64,000 nucleotides of DNA, taken from Rhodococcus sp. HNM0563. Lineage in GTDB: Bacteria; Actinomycetota; Actinomycetes; Mycobacteriales; Mycobacteriaceae. Made by a program: the position numbers and the translations under genes. The stretch spans positions 1 through 64,000 of the forward strand of contig NZ_JAASAF010000002.1 in assembly GCF_012726195.1 (NCBI RefSeq). The letters are read 5' to 3'. Under the pieces are notes generated by a model, which saw nothing but the letters and a program-made list of their open reading frames with translations, did not search any database and had not been told where the DNA came from. Positions 17,642-27,883 of the stretch are shown in pieces. Position 1 is the stretch's first letter; the number at the start of each line of letters is the position of its first letter.

Positions 17642-18538
17642 CTAACCGGCTTTCTTGGTCGCGCGGCCGTTCTCGGCGTACTCGTAGAATCCGGCGCCCG
17701 ACTTCTTGCCGACGAGCCCCGCCTCGACCATACGGAGAAGCAGCGGAGGTGCCGAGTAGAGGGGCTCCTTGAATTCGTCGTACATGGAGTCCGCGATCGA
17801 TTTGACGGTGTCGAGCCCGACGAGGTCGGTCAGTTCGAGAGGTCCCATCGGGTGGGCACAACCGAGCACCATCGCTTTGTCGACGTCCTCTTTGGTGGCG
17901 AAACCGGATTCGACCATCCGGACCGCCGAGAGAAGGTACGGCACGAGCAGGGCGTTCGCGATGAATCCTGCCCGATCGGACGACCGGACGACCTGCTTGC
18001 CGAGGATGTCGCCTGCGAAGGCCTCCGCGCGTCCGGATACCGCGCGGCTGGTTTTGAGGGTGGTCACGACTTCCACGAGGGGAAGTACCGGGACCGGGTT
18101 GAAGAAGTGCATCCCGATGACGCGTTCGGGTGCCGTTGTCGCAATTCCGAGCTTCATGATCGGGATCGACGACGTGTTGGAAGCGAGCACGGCGTGGGGG
18201 TCGGTGACGACTTTGTCGAGCTCGGCGAAGATCTCGGCCTTGACCTTCTCGTCCTCCACGACCGCTTCCACCACGAGCTGCCGATCTGCGAAGTCCTCGA
18301 GGTCCGAGGTGAAACGAAGCCGCCATGCGGACTGCTCCCGCTCGCGCTCAGTGATCTTCCCGGTACTCACACCGCGGTCGAGCGACCGGAGGATCCGCGC
18401 GCGTCCGGCCGCCGCGAGCTCGCGAGTCTGCTCGAACACCAGCACGTCCACATGAGCCCGCGCACACACCTCAGCGATACCCGAGCCCATGATGCCGGCG
18501 CCGATCACACCGACGCGCTGAATCTTTTCGCTGGTCAC
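17642..18538 (-). CDS. fadB2: 3-hydroxybutyryl-CoA dehydrogenase
   Basis: Oxidises 3-hydroxyacyl-CoA with NAD(P) in fatty-acid or butanoate metabolism. The 298-residue protein has a Rossmann motif VGVIGAGIMGSGIAEVCARA, catalytic residues in ASNTSSIPI and RVIGMHFFNPVPVLPLVEVV, and a C-terminal helical domain with GPLELTDLVGLD. The GTG at 18538 is favoured because GAGGAG lies 7 bases upstream and the resulting N-terminus (MTSEKIQRVG) is the family's usual one; an in-frame TTG at 18553 overlaps that site. The position next to isocitrate lyase matches the mycobacterial icl1-fadB2 order. metE follows after 50 bases. Confidence 0.92.
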   Translation of the reverse strand: MTSEKIQRVGVIGAGIMGSGIAEVCARAHVDVLVFEQTRELAAAGRARILRSLDRGVSTGKITEREREQSAWRLRFTSDLEDFADRQLVVEAVVEDEKVKAEIFAELDKVVTDPHAVLASNTSSIPIMKLGIATTAPERVIGMHFFNPVPVLPLVEVVTTLKTSRAVSGRAEAFAGDILGKQVVRSSDRAGFIANALLVPYLLSAVRMVESGFATKEDVDKAMVLGCAHPMGPLELTDLVGLDTVKSIADSMYDEFKEPLYSAPPLLLRMVEAGLVGKKSGAGFYEYAENGRATKKAG

Positions 18539-18633
18539 GTCGAATCTCCTCAACTACCTGTGCTCGGCGACTACGGATTGGGCGAGTACACGGGTAACTC
18601 ACCGGGTACGGCCGAATGCCCCGGATTCGGGAC

Positions 18634-18665
18634 AGGCGGCCCGCAATGCTGATTGCGGGCCGCCT
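18634..18665 (-). terminator. Strong hairpin after isocitrate lyase
   Basis: Perfect 14-bp GC-rich stem (18634-18647 and 18652-18665) with a 4-base loop, 40 bases beyond the aceA stop. There is no U tract; actinobacterial terminators often lack one. Confidence 0.7.
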
Positions 18666-18704
18666 GGCTGGTTCGCTGAAGCCCCGGAGAGGCTGTGCGA
18701 GCTC

Positions 18705-19994
<1,290 letters not shown>

Positions 19995-20036
19995 CAAAGC
20001 TCCACTCTCTAGATCTACTCCGCTCGGCGTTCAGGC

Positions 20037-20176
20037 AGTACATTCGTACTACTTCACATCCTTTGCGGCCCATTCGGATGTACATGAAGACAATGACACA
20101 CCAGAAAACACCCCGCTACCTGTTGCTAATGCCAATCTCGGCAATTTTCGCCTGCCGCTTTGCAAAGATTGCTAAT
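20037..20176. promoter_or_regulatory. aceA upstream region with RamB-like box and repeats
   Basis: The 20-bp-scale features between aceA and the flavohaemoprotein gene are: a perfect palindrome AGTAC-ATTC-GTACT (20037-20050); two copies of TTGCTAAT (20123-20130, 20169-20176); and the palindrome CTTTGCAAAG (20158-20167), which resembles the RamB recognition core TTTGCAAA. The same TTGCAAAG occurs in front of ramB. Apart from this and the promoter at 20377, the 19995-20490 gap holds no gene. Confidence 0.5.
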
Positions 20177-20376
20177 CAATGGTGAGACCAACAACTGCGT
20201 CGCAGGACATGAAAGTTACCCACCAGTAGCACTGACCTCGACTTTTGCTCCCGCCTTGCCGCCGTCCGCCGCACATCTCCCCGCCACGCCCGCCACCTCA
20301 CAGAGACCCGCCGGCGGTTCCCCGATGTGTCCTTCTTCACAGAATTTCCAGGCCCGCACACGCCCTGTAAATGACC

Positions 20377-20404
20377 TTGAAAGCACCCTGCTCGGTCGTA
20401 CTAT
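20377..20404 (+). promoter_or_regulatory. SigA-type promoter of the flavohaemoprotein gene
   Basis: TTGAAA (20377-20382), a 16-base spacer and TACTAT (20399-20404) fit a housekeeping promoter about 85 bases before the coding region. Confidence 0.5.
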
Positions 20405-20523
20405 GTGGCGCACGACCGGATCGGGGCCGGTCGCGCAGAGTGCTGCGCGCCTCCTGCTTCGGTTGACATCCGCACAACCGAGGAGCAGTCATCCTTTCAG
20501 CCACGTCACGTCCGATCGTCGAG

Positions 20524-21687
20524 ATGACCCTGCCCGTGGTCGGGGCAAGCATCGGCGTGATCTCCGAGGTCTTCTACGAGAAGCTGTTTGCCGCAGCCCC
20601 CTCGCTGCGCACCAACCTGTTCAACAGCGCGAATCAAGCCGATCGCTCGCAACAGCAGGCACTCGCAAGCTCCGTTGCCTCGTTCGCAACGCTGCTCGTG
20701 ACGCAGGAGCCCGACGATATCGACGCGATCATGAGCCGAATCGCCGCCAAGCATGCGTCGCTGGGCGTGACATCCGATCTCTACGAGGTCGTGCGCACCC
20801 ACCTGTTCGCTGCGATCGTGGAGGTCCTCGGCGACGCCGTCACTCCCCAGGTCGCAGCGGCCTGGAACGAGGTGTACTCCCTGATGGCCAATTCCCTGGC
20901 CGAACAGGAGTCACAGCTGTACCGGAATGCGGGTGTGGCCGCGGGCCAGGTGTGGAGGCAAGCACTGGTAGCCGCGCGCGAGTACGACGGCCAGCACTCC
21001 GCAACCCTGTTCCTGCGCCCCCTCGATGGCAAACCGTTCCGCATTCATCGCCCCGGCCAGTACACCTCTGTCCGCATCCGCTTCGCGGACGGGACAGAAC
21101 AGATCCGCCAGTACACGGTGACGCATGGTCGCCAAACGGGTGAGTGGGCCCTGTCCATCAAACGGGTGCCGGGCGGGCTGGTGTCACCGATTCTCGTGGA
21201 CCAGGTGGAGGAAGGAGACCAGCTCACCATTTCACAGCCGTTCGGCGGAGTCGTCGTCGACAACGACGACAACCGCCCGTTGCTCCTGGTGTCTGCCGGA
21301 ATCGGCGTCACCAACACCCTCGCGACACTCCAGTATCTGGCCACGTACAACCCCGGCCGCGAGGTGACCATCATCCACGTGGAGAGGTCCGCATACGAAC
21401 ACGTACGGCGCATCGAGTTCAGCGCGGTGGCGAAGTCACTACCCAACTCGCAGCTGTTCCTGCGCTATACCGATTTCGACGGGGAGCACGAGGATGGAAG
21501 GAACCCGCTCACCCGCGTCCCGTTACCTTCGAACGCGCAGACGTATGTGTGCGGACCGATCGAATTCATGCGGTCGATCCGTCGTGAACTGATCGGCGCA
21601 GGGCTGTCGCCGGCAGCGATCCATTTCGAAGCATTCGCGCCGGGCTCGTGGCTCGGCCTGGAGAGCGAGCACGCACCTGTTCCTTAG
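20524..21687 (+). CDS. hmp: Flavohaemoprotein / NO dioxygenase-like
   Basis: Converts nitric oxide to nitrate using NAD(P)H and oxygen. The 387-residue protein (from the first ATG) has a globin domain (about 1-125, with B10 Tyr in FYEKLFA and proximal His in KHASLGV), an FAD domain (RPGQYTSVRIRF, RQYTVTHG) and an NAD domain (SAGIGVTNTLATL, YVCGPIEFM). The family normally starts about 11 residues earlier. Here the matching upstream codons read in frame (ILSATSRPIVE) with AGGAG correctly spaced before an ATC codon at 20491, so translation may begin at this rare start. Adjacent to ramB but with its own promoter. Confidence 0.9.
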   Translation: MTLPVVGASIGVISEVFYEKLFAAAPSLRTNLFNSANQADRSQQQALASSVASFATLLVTQEPDDIDAIMSRIAAKHASLGVTSDLYEVVRTHLFAAIVEVLGDAVTPQVAAAWNEVYSLMANSLAEQESQLYRNAGVAAGQVWRQALVAAREYDGQHSATLFLRPLDGKPFRIHRPGQYTSVRIRFADGTEQIRQYTVTHGRQTGEWALSIKRVPGGLVSPILVDQVEEGDQLTISQPFGGVVVDNDDNRPLLLVSAGIGVTNTLATLQYLATYNPGREVTIIHVERSAYEHVRRIEFSAVAKSLPNSQLFLRYTDFDGEHEDGRNPLTRVPLPSNAQTYVCGPIEFMRSIRRELIGAGLSPAAIHFEAFAPGSWLGLESEHAPVP

Positions 21688-21705
21688 CCGTGTTGCGAAC
21701 CCTAC

Positions 21706-21714
21706 GTTGCAAAG
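21706..21714. promoter_or_regulatory. RamB-like half site before ramB
   Basis: GTTGCAAAG, 28 bases before the ramB start, shares TTGCAAAG with the site before aceA and could mediate autoregulation. Confidence 0.4.
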
Positions 21715-21741
21715 CTGGTAGAACCGTCTTACGCTGGGCGA

Positions 21742-23154
21742 ATGGCCAAGACCTACGTCGGCGCCCGCTTGCGCCAGCTACGGACCGAGCGTGGACTCAG
21801 CCAAGCCGCACTCGCCAAGACACTCGAGATCTCTGCGAGCTATCTCAACCAGATCGAACACGATGTCCGGCCCCTGACCGTGCCGGTGCTGCTGCGGATC
21901 AGCGAAGTGTTCGGCGTCGACACGACGTTCTTCTCGTCGCAGGACGATACCCGCTTGATCGCCGAGATGCGTGAGGTCGCGCTCGACCAGGAAATGGGAA
22001 TCGACGCCGACGCGCAGGAGATCGCCGAGATGGTCACCGCGCATCCCGGTCTGGCACGCGCGATGGTCAACATGCACCGCCGATTCCGCAACACCACCGC
22101 GCAGCTCGCCGCCGCGACAGAGGACCGCTACAGCGATGGCAGCGGAAGCGGTGCGATCACGATGCCGCATGAAGAAGTCCGCGACTACTTCTATCAGCGA
22201 CAGAATTACCTCCACGAACTCGACACCGCCGCCGAGGAGCTCGCCAACAGGATCCGATTCCATCGAGGTGATGTCGGCGGCGAGATCGCCAAACGCATGG
22301 CTGCACTCCACGACGTACAGGTCGTCAAACGAATCGATCTCGGCGAGAACGTGCTGCACCGCTACGACCCCGAGACCCGGGTCCTCGAGATCGCACCGCA
22401 GCTGTCGGGAGGACAGCAGGTGTTCAAGCTCTCGACCGAACTCGCCTACCTCGAGTGCGGCGATCTCATCGACAAGCTCGTCGACGACGGAGGCTTCACC
22501 AGCGACCCGTCGCGCACCCTCGCACGGCTCGGACTCGCCAACTACTTCGCAGCAGCACTGATCCTCCCCTACTCCCAGTTCCACGAGATCGCCGAGGACT
22601 TCCGCTACGACATCGAACGCCTCTCGGCGTTCTATGGACAGAGTTACGAAACGGTCGCGCACCGCCTCTCGACCCTGCAGCGCCCGAAGCTGCGCGGTGT
22701 GCCGTTCTCGTTCGTCCGCGTCGACAGGGCAGGCAACATGTCCAAGCGGCAATCCGCCACCGGGTTCCACTTCTCGACGAGCGGTGGTACCTGCCCGTTG
22801 TGGAACGTGTACGAAACCTTCGCGTACCCGGGCAAGATCATGACGCAGATCGCGCAGATGCCCGACGGTCGCCGCTACCTGTGGGTCGCACGCACCGTCG
22901 AACGCCGCGCCGCGCGCTTCGGGCAGCCGTCGAAAACCTTCGCGATCGGCCTCGGCTGCGAACTACGCCATGCACACCGGCTCGTCTACGCGGAAGGCCT
23001 CGACCTCGACGAATCGAACCCCGGCACTCCGATCGGTTCAGGCTGCCGCGTGTGCGAGCGGATGAACTGTCCGCAACGTGCCTTCCCGCCCCTCGGTAAG
23101 GACATCGACATCAACGAACACCGCAGCTCCGTCTCGCCATACCTCGTGCGCTGA
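21742..23154 (+). CDS. ramB: RamB-type regulator of acetate/glyoxylate metabolism
   Basis: A 470-residue member of the RamB/ScfR group: an N-terminal XRE helix-turn-helix (RLRQLRTERGLSQAALAKTL, SASYLNQIEHDVRPLTVPVL), a central ImmA/IrrE-like domain with AYLECGDLIDKL, and a C-terminal domain with a Cys-rich motif (CRVCERMNCPQRAFP). In corynebacteria and mycobacteria RamB represses acetate and glyoxylate-cycle genes. Its location near aceA and fadB2 and the shared TTGCAAAG boxes support the same role. The start follows a weak site; family alignment sets it at MAKTYVGARLR. Confidence 0.93.
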   Translation: MAKTYVGARLRQLRTERGLSQAALAKTLEISASYLNQIEHDVRPLTVPVLLRISEVFGVDTTFFSSQDDTRLIAEMREVALDQEMGIDADAQEIAEMVTAHPGLARAMVNMHRRFRNTTAQLAAATEDRYSDGSGSGAITMPHEEVRDYFYQRQNYLHELDTAAEELANRIRFHRGDVGGEIAKRMAALHDVQVVKRIDLGENVLHRYDPETRVLEIAPQLSGGQQVFKLSTELAYLECGDLIDKLVDDGGFTSDPSRTLARLGLANYFAAALILPYSQFHEIAEDFRYDIERLSAFYGQSYETVAHRLSTLQRPKLRGVPFSFVRVDRAGNMSKRQSATGFHFSTSGGTCPLWNVYETFAYPGKIMTQIAQMPDGRRYLWVARTVERRAARFGQPSKTFAIGLGCELRHAHRLVYAEGLDLDESNPGTPIGSGCRVCERMNCPQRAFPPLGKDIDINEHRSSVSPYLVR

Positions 23155-23169
23155 GTATTCTCTACCCAC

Positions 23170-23571
23170 ATGTCACGCACCCCCGATGCGCTGGGCGACA
23201 AAGCCCTCGAGTTCCTGTCCGAATACCACCTCGCAACCCTCACTACGTTGCGCAAGGACGGAACGCCCCACGTCGTCGCCGTCGGATTCACATGGGATCC
23301 CGCGACCGGCCTCGCCCGGGTCATCACCTTCGAAGGATCACAGAAGGCGCTCAACGTCGAACGAGGTGGATACGCGTCCGTCAGCCACGTCCACGGCGGG
23401 CGGTGGCTGACGATGGAAGGTCGGGCACGCGTCGCCCGCGACAGCGACTCCGTCGCCGAGGGCGAGCGGCTGTACGCAGCCCGCTACCGCGAGCCCCGGC
23501 CCAACCCCCGACGCATCGTCATCGAAATCGCGGTCGAGCGGGTCATGGGGTCCGTCCTCGACCCCGCGTAG
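23170..23571 (+). CDS. PPOX-class F420-dependent oxidoreductase family protein
   Basis: A 133-residue split-barrel flavin/deazaflavin-binding protein of the Rv1155 type: N-terminal [20 protein letters not shown], then [20 protein letters not shown] and the central [15 protein letters not shown] strand. Such proteins use F420 or FMN in reductions; the substrate is unknown. It starts 15 bases after ramB without a Shine-Dalgarno site; a TATTCT sequence just upstream (23157-23162) could drive a leaderless transcript. Confidence 0.85.
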   Translation: MSRTPDALGDKALEFLSEYHLATLTTLRKDGTPHVVAVGFTWDPATGLARVITFEGSQKALNVERGGYASVSHVHGGRWLTMEGRARVARDSDSVAEGERLYAARYREPRPNPRRIVIEIAVERVMGSVLDPA

Positions 23572-23745
23572 CCCCCTCCCGCGCGCAGGTCGGCCTCCCA
23601 CAGTAGGCACATTGCAATCTCGGGAAGCCGGTCAGCGCGCGGGGGCAATGTGAGCACGTCGTAACACCGGTGTCATCAACTTCACGGAACGGTCACTGGA
23701 AGACACTCCGGCGCAACAACACCCACCTAGGGTATGGACCCACGG

Positions 23746-23759
23746 ATACAGCGCTGTAT
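23746..23759. promoter_or_regulatory. Operator-like palindrome before urtA
   Basis: Perfect 14-bp palindrome ATACAGCGCTGTAT, 36 bases before the urtA start. On the minus strand its flank reads GCGTATACAGC; the identical 11-mer recurs before the urea carboxylase gene (29976-29986). The likely ligand is the GntR protein encoded at the end of the urt operon. Confidence 0.65.
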
Positions 23760-23795
23760 ACGCCGCCCCGGTCCCCTTCCACGAAGGACACCCCC

Positions 23796-25064
23796 ATGAC
23801 AGTTGCCCGATCCAAGTCCGCCATGAGCGCCGCCGCCCTGGTCGCCGTCGGCCTCGTCCTCACCGCGTGCGGAAGCAAGGCGGCGGACACCTCCACAGCG
23901 GGTGCATCCGCCTCCGACGGGCCATCGTGCGTCGACACCTCCGGTGCCAGCATCAAGGTCGGTTCCTTGAACTCACTGTCCGGAACCATGGCGATCTCCG
24001 AGGTCACCGTGCGCGACTCGATTGCGCTGGCAGTAGAGCAGATCAACGCCGACGGCGGTGTGCTCGGCAAGCAGATCCAGATCGTTGCCGAAGACGGCGC
24101 GTCCGAGCCCACCGTGTTCGCCGAGAAAGCGGAGAAGCTCATCAGCTCCGACTGCGTCGCGGCAGTGTTCGGCGGCTGGACGTCGTCGAGCCGCAAAGCG
24201 ATGCTGCCGGTGTTCGAAGACCGGAACTCGTTGCTGTACTACCCCGTCCAGTACGAGGGGCTCGAGTCGTCGTCGAACATCTTCTACACCGGGGCGACAA
24301 CCAACCAGCAGATCGTCCCTGCACTCGACTACTTGAAGGAGCAGGGCGTGAAGTCCCTGTATCTGGTGGGTAGCGACTACGTCTTCCCGCAGACGGCCAA
24401 CCGGATCATCCGCGCCTACGCCGATGCGAACGGCATCGAGATCAAGGGCGAGGACTACACCCCTCTCGGCTCGACCGACTTCTCCACCATCGTCAACAAG
24501 GTCCGCACCGCCGACGCCGACGCGGTGTTCAACACTCTCAACGGCGATTCCAACGTCGCGTTCTTCCGCGAGTACACGAACGCCGGCCTGAAGGCTGCCG
24601 ACATGCCCGTCGTGTCGGTCTCGATCGCCGAGGAAGAGGTCGTGGGTATCGGGGCGCAGAACATCGAAGGCCAGCTCACCGCGTGGAACTACTACCAGAC
24701 CGTCGACACGCCCGAGAACACCTCGTTCGTCGAGGCGTACAAGGCGAAATACGGTGAGGCGAAACCGACGTCCGACCCCATGGAAGCCGCCTACACCTCG
24801 GTGTTCCTGTGGAAGAACACCGTCGAGAAGGCCGGATCGTTCGATGTCGCAGCGATCCAGGAAGCGGCCGACGGGGTGAGCTACGAGGCACCCGAAGGCA
24901 CCGTGACGATCGACGGCGACAACCACCACATCACCAAGACCGCCCGTATCGGTGAGATCCGCGGCGACGGCTTGATCTACACGATCTGGGAATCCGACGG
25001 ACCGGTCGACCCCGACCCGTACCTCGAGACCTACGACTGGGCCGCATCCCTTTCCGGGAACTGA
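23796..25064 (+). CDS. urtA: Urea ABC transporter substrate-binding lipoprotein
   Basis: A 422-residue periplasm-type binding protein anchored as a lipoprotein (signal with lipobox VLTACG). It belongs to the Peripla_BP_5/UrtA family: IKVGSLNSLSGTMAISEVTV, FGGWTSSSRKAMLPVFEDRN, LLYYPVQYEGLESSSNIFYT, GATTNQQIVPALDYL and the C-terminal ITKTARIGEIRGDG block typical of urea and short-chain amide binders. The ATG at 23796 follows GAAGGA and begins the signal peptide. First gene of the urtABCDE-gntR operon. Confidence 0.95.
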   Translation: MTVARSKSAMSAAALVAVGLVLTACGSKAADTSTAGASASDGPSCVDTSGASIKVGSLNSLSGTMAISEVTVRDSIALAVEQINADGGVLGKQIQIVAEDGASEPTVFAEKAEKLISSDCVAAVFGGWTSSSRKAMLPVFEDRNSLLYYPVQYEGLESSSNIFYTGATTNQQIVPALDYLKEQGVKSLYLVGSDYVFPQTANRIIRAYADANGIEIKGEDYTPLGSTDFSTIVNKVRTADADAVFNTLNGDSNVAFFREYTNAGLKAADMPVVSVSIAEEEVVGIGAQNIEGQLTAWNYYQTVDTPENTSFVEAYKAKYGEAKPTSDPMEAAYTSVFLWKNTVEKAGSFDVAAIQEAADGVSYEAPEGTVTIDGDNHHITKTARIGEIRGDGLIYTIWESDGPVDPDPYLETYDWAASLSGN

Positions 25065-25094
25065 CCGGCACCACCGTCGACGAGGAGTACCGAT

Positions 25095-25979
25095 ATGGAT
25101 ATTGTTGCAGGACAGTTGTTCACAGGATTGAGTATCGGTTCGATCCTGTTGCTGGCAGCACTGGGGCTGTCGCTGACCTTCGGTCAGATGGGTGTCATCA
25201 ACATGGCCCACGGCGAATTCATCATGGCCGGTAGCTACACCGCGTTCGTGGTGCAACAGGTGATCTCGTCCGCCGGCGTCTCTCTGTTCGTGTCTCTCCT
25301 CGTCGGTTTCCTCGTCGGCGGTGCACTCGGCGTCCTCCTCGAAGTCACCCTCATCAGGCGGATGTATCACCGGCCTCTGGACACGCTGCTCGTCACCTTC
25401 GGCGTCGGTCTGCTCCTCCAGCAACTCGCCCGCGATATCTTCGGCGCTCCGGCCGTCAACGTCGCTGCACCGAACTGGCTTTCCGGTGGTGTCGAGATCC
25501 TCGGTGCGGTTGTTCCCAAGACTCGCCTGTTCATCCTCGTTCTCGCCACAGTGTGTGTGGTCGCCTTGATCACCGCGATGAAGTACACCCCGATGGGACG
25601 AAGGATTCGCGCGGTCGTGCAGAACCGCGACCTCGCGGAGACCGTCGGAATCTCGTCGCGCCGCACCGACCTGACCACCTTCTTCATCGGCTCCGGACTT
25701 GCAGGCCTCGCCGGAGTCGCACTGACGCTCATCGGATCGACGAGCCCGACGATCGGGTCTGCCTATCTCATCGACGCTTTCCTCGTCGTTGTCATCGGCG
25801 GTCTCGGCCGCATCGAAGGTGCCGTCATCGCCGCGATCGCCCTGGGCCTGCTCAACTCGTTCATCGAATACTCGACCACCGCCTCGATCGCGAAGGTGAT
25901 CGTGTTCGTGCTCATCGTGATCTTCCTCCAGGTCCGTCCGCAGGGCCTGTTCGCGGTCAAGACAAGGAGTTTGGTCTGA
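25095..25979 (+). CDS. urtB: Urea ABC transporter permease UrtB
   Basis: A 294-residue LivH-type inner membrane permease with about eight helices. Typical blocks: LTFGQMGVINMAHGEFIMAG, the EAA-like loop TVGISSRRTDLTTFFIGSGL and VVVIGGLGRIEGAVIAAIAL. It pairs with UrtC to form the urea channel. GAGGAG precedes the ATG, and the TGA overlaps the urtC start (TGATG). Confidence 0.95.
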   Translation: MDIVAGQLFTGLSIGSILLLAALGLSLTFGQMGVINMAHGEFIMAGSYTAFVVQQVISSAGVSLFVSLLVGFLVGGALGVLLEVTLIRRMYHRPLDTLLVTFGVGLLLQQLARDIFGAPAVNVAAPNWLSGGVEILGAVVPKTRLFILVLATVCVVALITAMKYTPMGRRIRAVVQNRDLAETVGISSRRTDLTTFFIGSGLAGLAGVALTLIGSTSPTIGSAYLIDAFLVVVIGGLGRIEGAVIAAIALGLLNSFIEYSTTASIAKVIVFVLIVIFLQVRPQGLFAVKTRSLV

Positions 25980-27103
25980 TGTCGATGACCTTCCACCCCC
26001 GCGACCTCACCCGACCCGGCCCGTTGCGCACAGCCGCGGGATTCACCCTCGCCGCAGTGATCCTCTTCGCCGTGGCGCCCGCAGTACTGTCCGACTTCCG
26101 CCTGGGACTACTCGGCAAGTTCCTGTGCTTCGCGATCGTCGCGGTGGGCATCGGACTCGCGTGGGGCCGCGGCGGCATGCTCACCCTCGGCCAGGGCGTG
26201 TTCTTCGGCCTCGGCGCCTACATCATGGCGATGCATCTGAAGGTGGCCGACGCCGAACTCCGCGGCGACACCGTCCCCGATTTCATGCAGATCGCAGGCA
26301 TCCGCGAACTACCCGCATACTGGGTTCCGTTCTCCTCGCCCCTGGTGACCATCCTCGCGATCGCGTTGCTGCCGGCCCTCGTCGCACTTGTGCTTGGCCT
26401 CGGCGTCTTCAAACGTCGCGTCAAGGGCGCCTACTTCGCGATCCTGTCACAGGCCCTCGCCGCAGCCTTCGCCATCCTGCTCATCGGGCAGCAGTCCACC
26501 GGAGGTTCCAACGGTCTCAACCGATTCCGGAGCTTCTTCGGGTTCGACCTGGCCGATCCCGCCAACAAACGGATGCTGTTCTTCATCGTCGCCGCGATCC
26601 TGCTTCTCGTCGTCGCCGCGACCCGCCAACTCATGCAGTCCCGCTACGGCGAACTGCTTGTCGCAGTCCGCGACCAGGAGGAACGCGTCCGGTTCCTCGG
26701 GTACGACCCCGCCAACATCAAGGTGGTGGCCTACACGGTCGCTGCGTTCTTCGCCGGCATCGCAGGCGCGATGTTCGTGCCCATCGTCGGCATCATCTCC
26801 CCCGCCGACATCGGGATCGTCCCCTCGATCGCGTTCCTCATCGGTGTCGCCATCGGCGGTCGCACCACCCTGCTCGGCCCCGTTCTCGGTGCGATCGGTG
26901 TCGCATGGGCCCAGACCGCCCTGTCCGAGAGTTTCCCGTCGGCATGGACGTACGCACAGGCCCTGTTGTTCATCGTCGTCATCGGCTTCTTCCCCGCCGG
27001 AATCGCCGGGCTCGCCAAGCTTCGCCGACGTCGCACGAAGGCGAATTCCACCGAGGACCCGACGACGTCCTCGTCCGAACCCGAATTGGAGCCGGCCCGA
27101 TGA
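25979..27103 (+). CDS. urtC: Urea ABC transporter permease UrtC
   Basis: A 374-residue LivM-type permease: GLAWGRGGMLTLGQGVFFGL, GAYIMAMHLK, the QALAAAFAILLIG helix with the QQSTGGSNGLN loop typical of UrtC, and a long hydrophilic C-terminal tail. Its start overlaps urtB by one base and its stop overlaps urtD (ATGA), so translation is coupled. AAGGAG lies before the ATG. Confidence 0.95.
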   Translation: MSMTFHPRDLTRPGPLRTAAGFTLAAVILFAVAPAVLSDFRLGLLGKFLCFAIVAVGIGLAWGRGGMLTLGQGVFFGLGAYIMAMHLKVADAELRGDTVPDFMQIAGIRELPAYWVPFSSPLVTILAIALLPALVALVLGLGVFKRRVKGAYFAILSQALAAAFAILLIGQQSTGGSNGLNRFRSFFGFDLADPANKRMLFFIVAAILLLVVAATRQLMQSRYGELLVAVRDQEERVRFLGYDPANIKVVAYTVAAFFAGIAGAMFVPIVGIISPADIGIVPSIAFLIGVAIGGRTTLLGPVLGAIGVAWAQTALSESFPSAWTYAQALLFIVVIGFFPAGIAGLAKLRRRRTKANSTEDPTTSSSEPELEPAR

Positions 27104-27882
27104 GCGCACCCGAATACGGCGGCAACGCAGGTATGTCCGCCGAGTATCTCGAAATCTCCGACCTACGAGTCACATTCGATGGCTTCACCGCTGTCGACGG
27201 CGTCGATCTCACCCTGTTCCAGGGCGACCTGCGGTTCCTCATCGGCCCCAACGGCGCAGGTAAGACGACACTTGTCGACGCTGTCACCGGGCTCGTCCCC
27301 GCAACCGGGTCCGTCACCAGATCCGGCGTCGAACTGCTCGGCCGAAAGACTCACAAGATCGCGCGCCTCGGCGTGGGCCGCACCTTCCAGACCGCGTCGG
27401 TGTTCGAGGAACTGTCGGTCCTGCAGAATCTCGACATCGCCGCCGGAGCCGGCCGCTCACCGTGGCAACTGCTCCGCCGACGCAAGGAGGTCCTGCCCGA
27501 GATCGAACATGCCCTCGAGACGATCGGCCTCACCGCACACCGCGACACACCCGCAGGGATCCTCGCCCACGGCCAGAAGCAGTGGCTCGAGATCGGGATG
27601 CTGCTCGTGCAGAACGCCGACGTCATGCTCCTCGACGAGCCCGTCGCAGGCATGAGCAGCGAGGAACGCGAAGAGACCGGGCACTTGCTCCGCCGAATCG
27701 GCGCGCAGCGCACCGTGGTCGTCGTCGAACACGACATGGACTTCATGCGCGCGTTCGCGACATCGGTGACGGTGCTCGCCCGCGGCAAGGTCATCGCCGA
27801 CGGCACCGTCGAGGAAGTACAGAACAACCCGCAGGTCCAGGAGGTCTACCTCGGGACCACCCCTGCAGTACAGGAGGCGTGA
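27100..27882 (+). CDS. urtD: Urea ABC transporter ATPase UrtD
   Basis: A 260-residue LivG-type ATPase: Walker A IGPNGAGKTTLVDAVTG, Q-loop GVGRTFQTASVFEELSVLQN, a degenerate signature (AHGQKQWLEIGMLL, characteristic of UrtD), Walker B ADVMLLDEPVAGMS and the switch His in VVVEHDMDFM. The start overlaps urtC; an alternative ATG is at 27133. Confidence 0.95.
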   Translation: MSAPEYGGNAGMSAEYLEISDLRVTFDGFTAVDGVDLTLFQGDLRFLIGPNGAGKTTLVDAVTGLVPATGSVTRSGVELLGRKTHKIARLGVGRTFQTASVFEELSVLQNLDIAAGAGRSPWQLLRRRKEVLPEIEHALETIGLTAHRDTPAGILAHGQKQWLEIGMLLVQNADVMLLDEPVAGMSSEEREETGHLLRRIGAQRTVVVVEHDMDFMRAFATSVTVLARGKVIADGTVEEVQNNPQVQEVYLGTTPAVQEA

Positions 27883-27883
27883 G

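Noticed and set aside
23640-23700. GlnR-like box (GTAAC-N6-GTCAT) and an ACACCGGTGT palindrome before urtA
   Set aside because: The second half and the repeat spacing do not fit the GTNAC-N6-GAAAC pattern well enough to claim nitrogen control.
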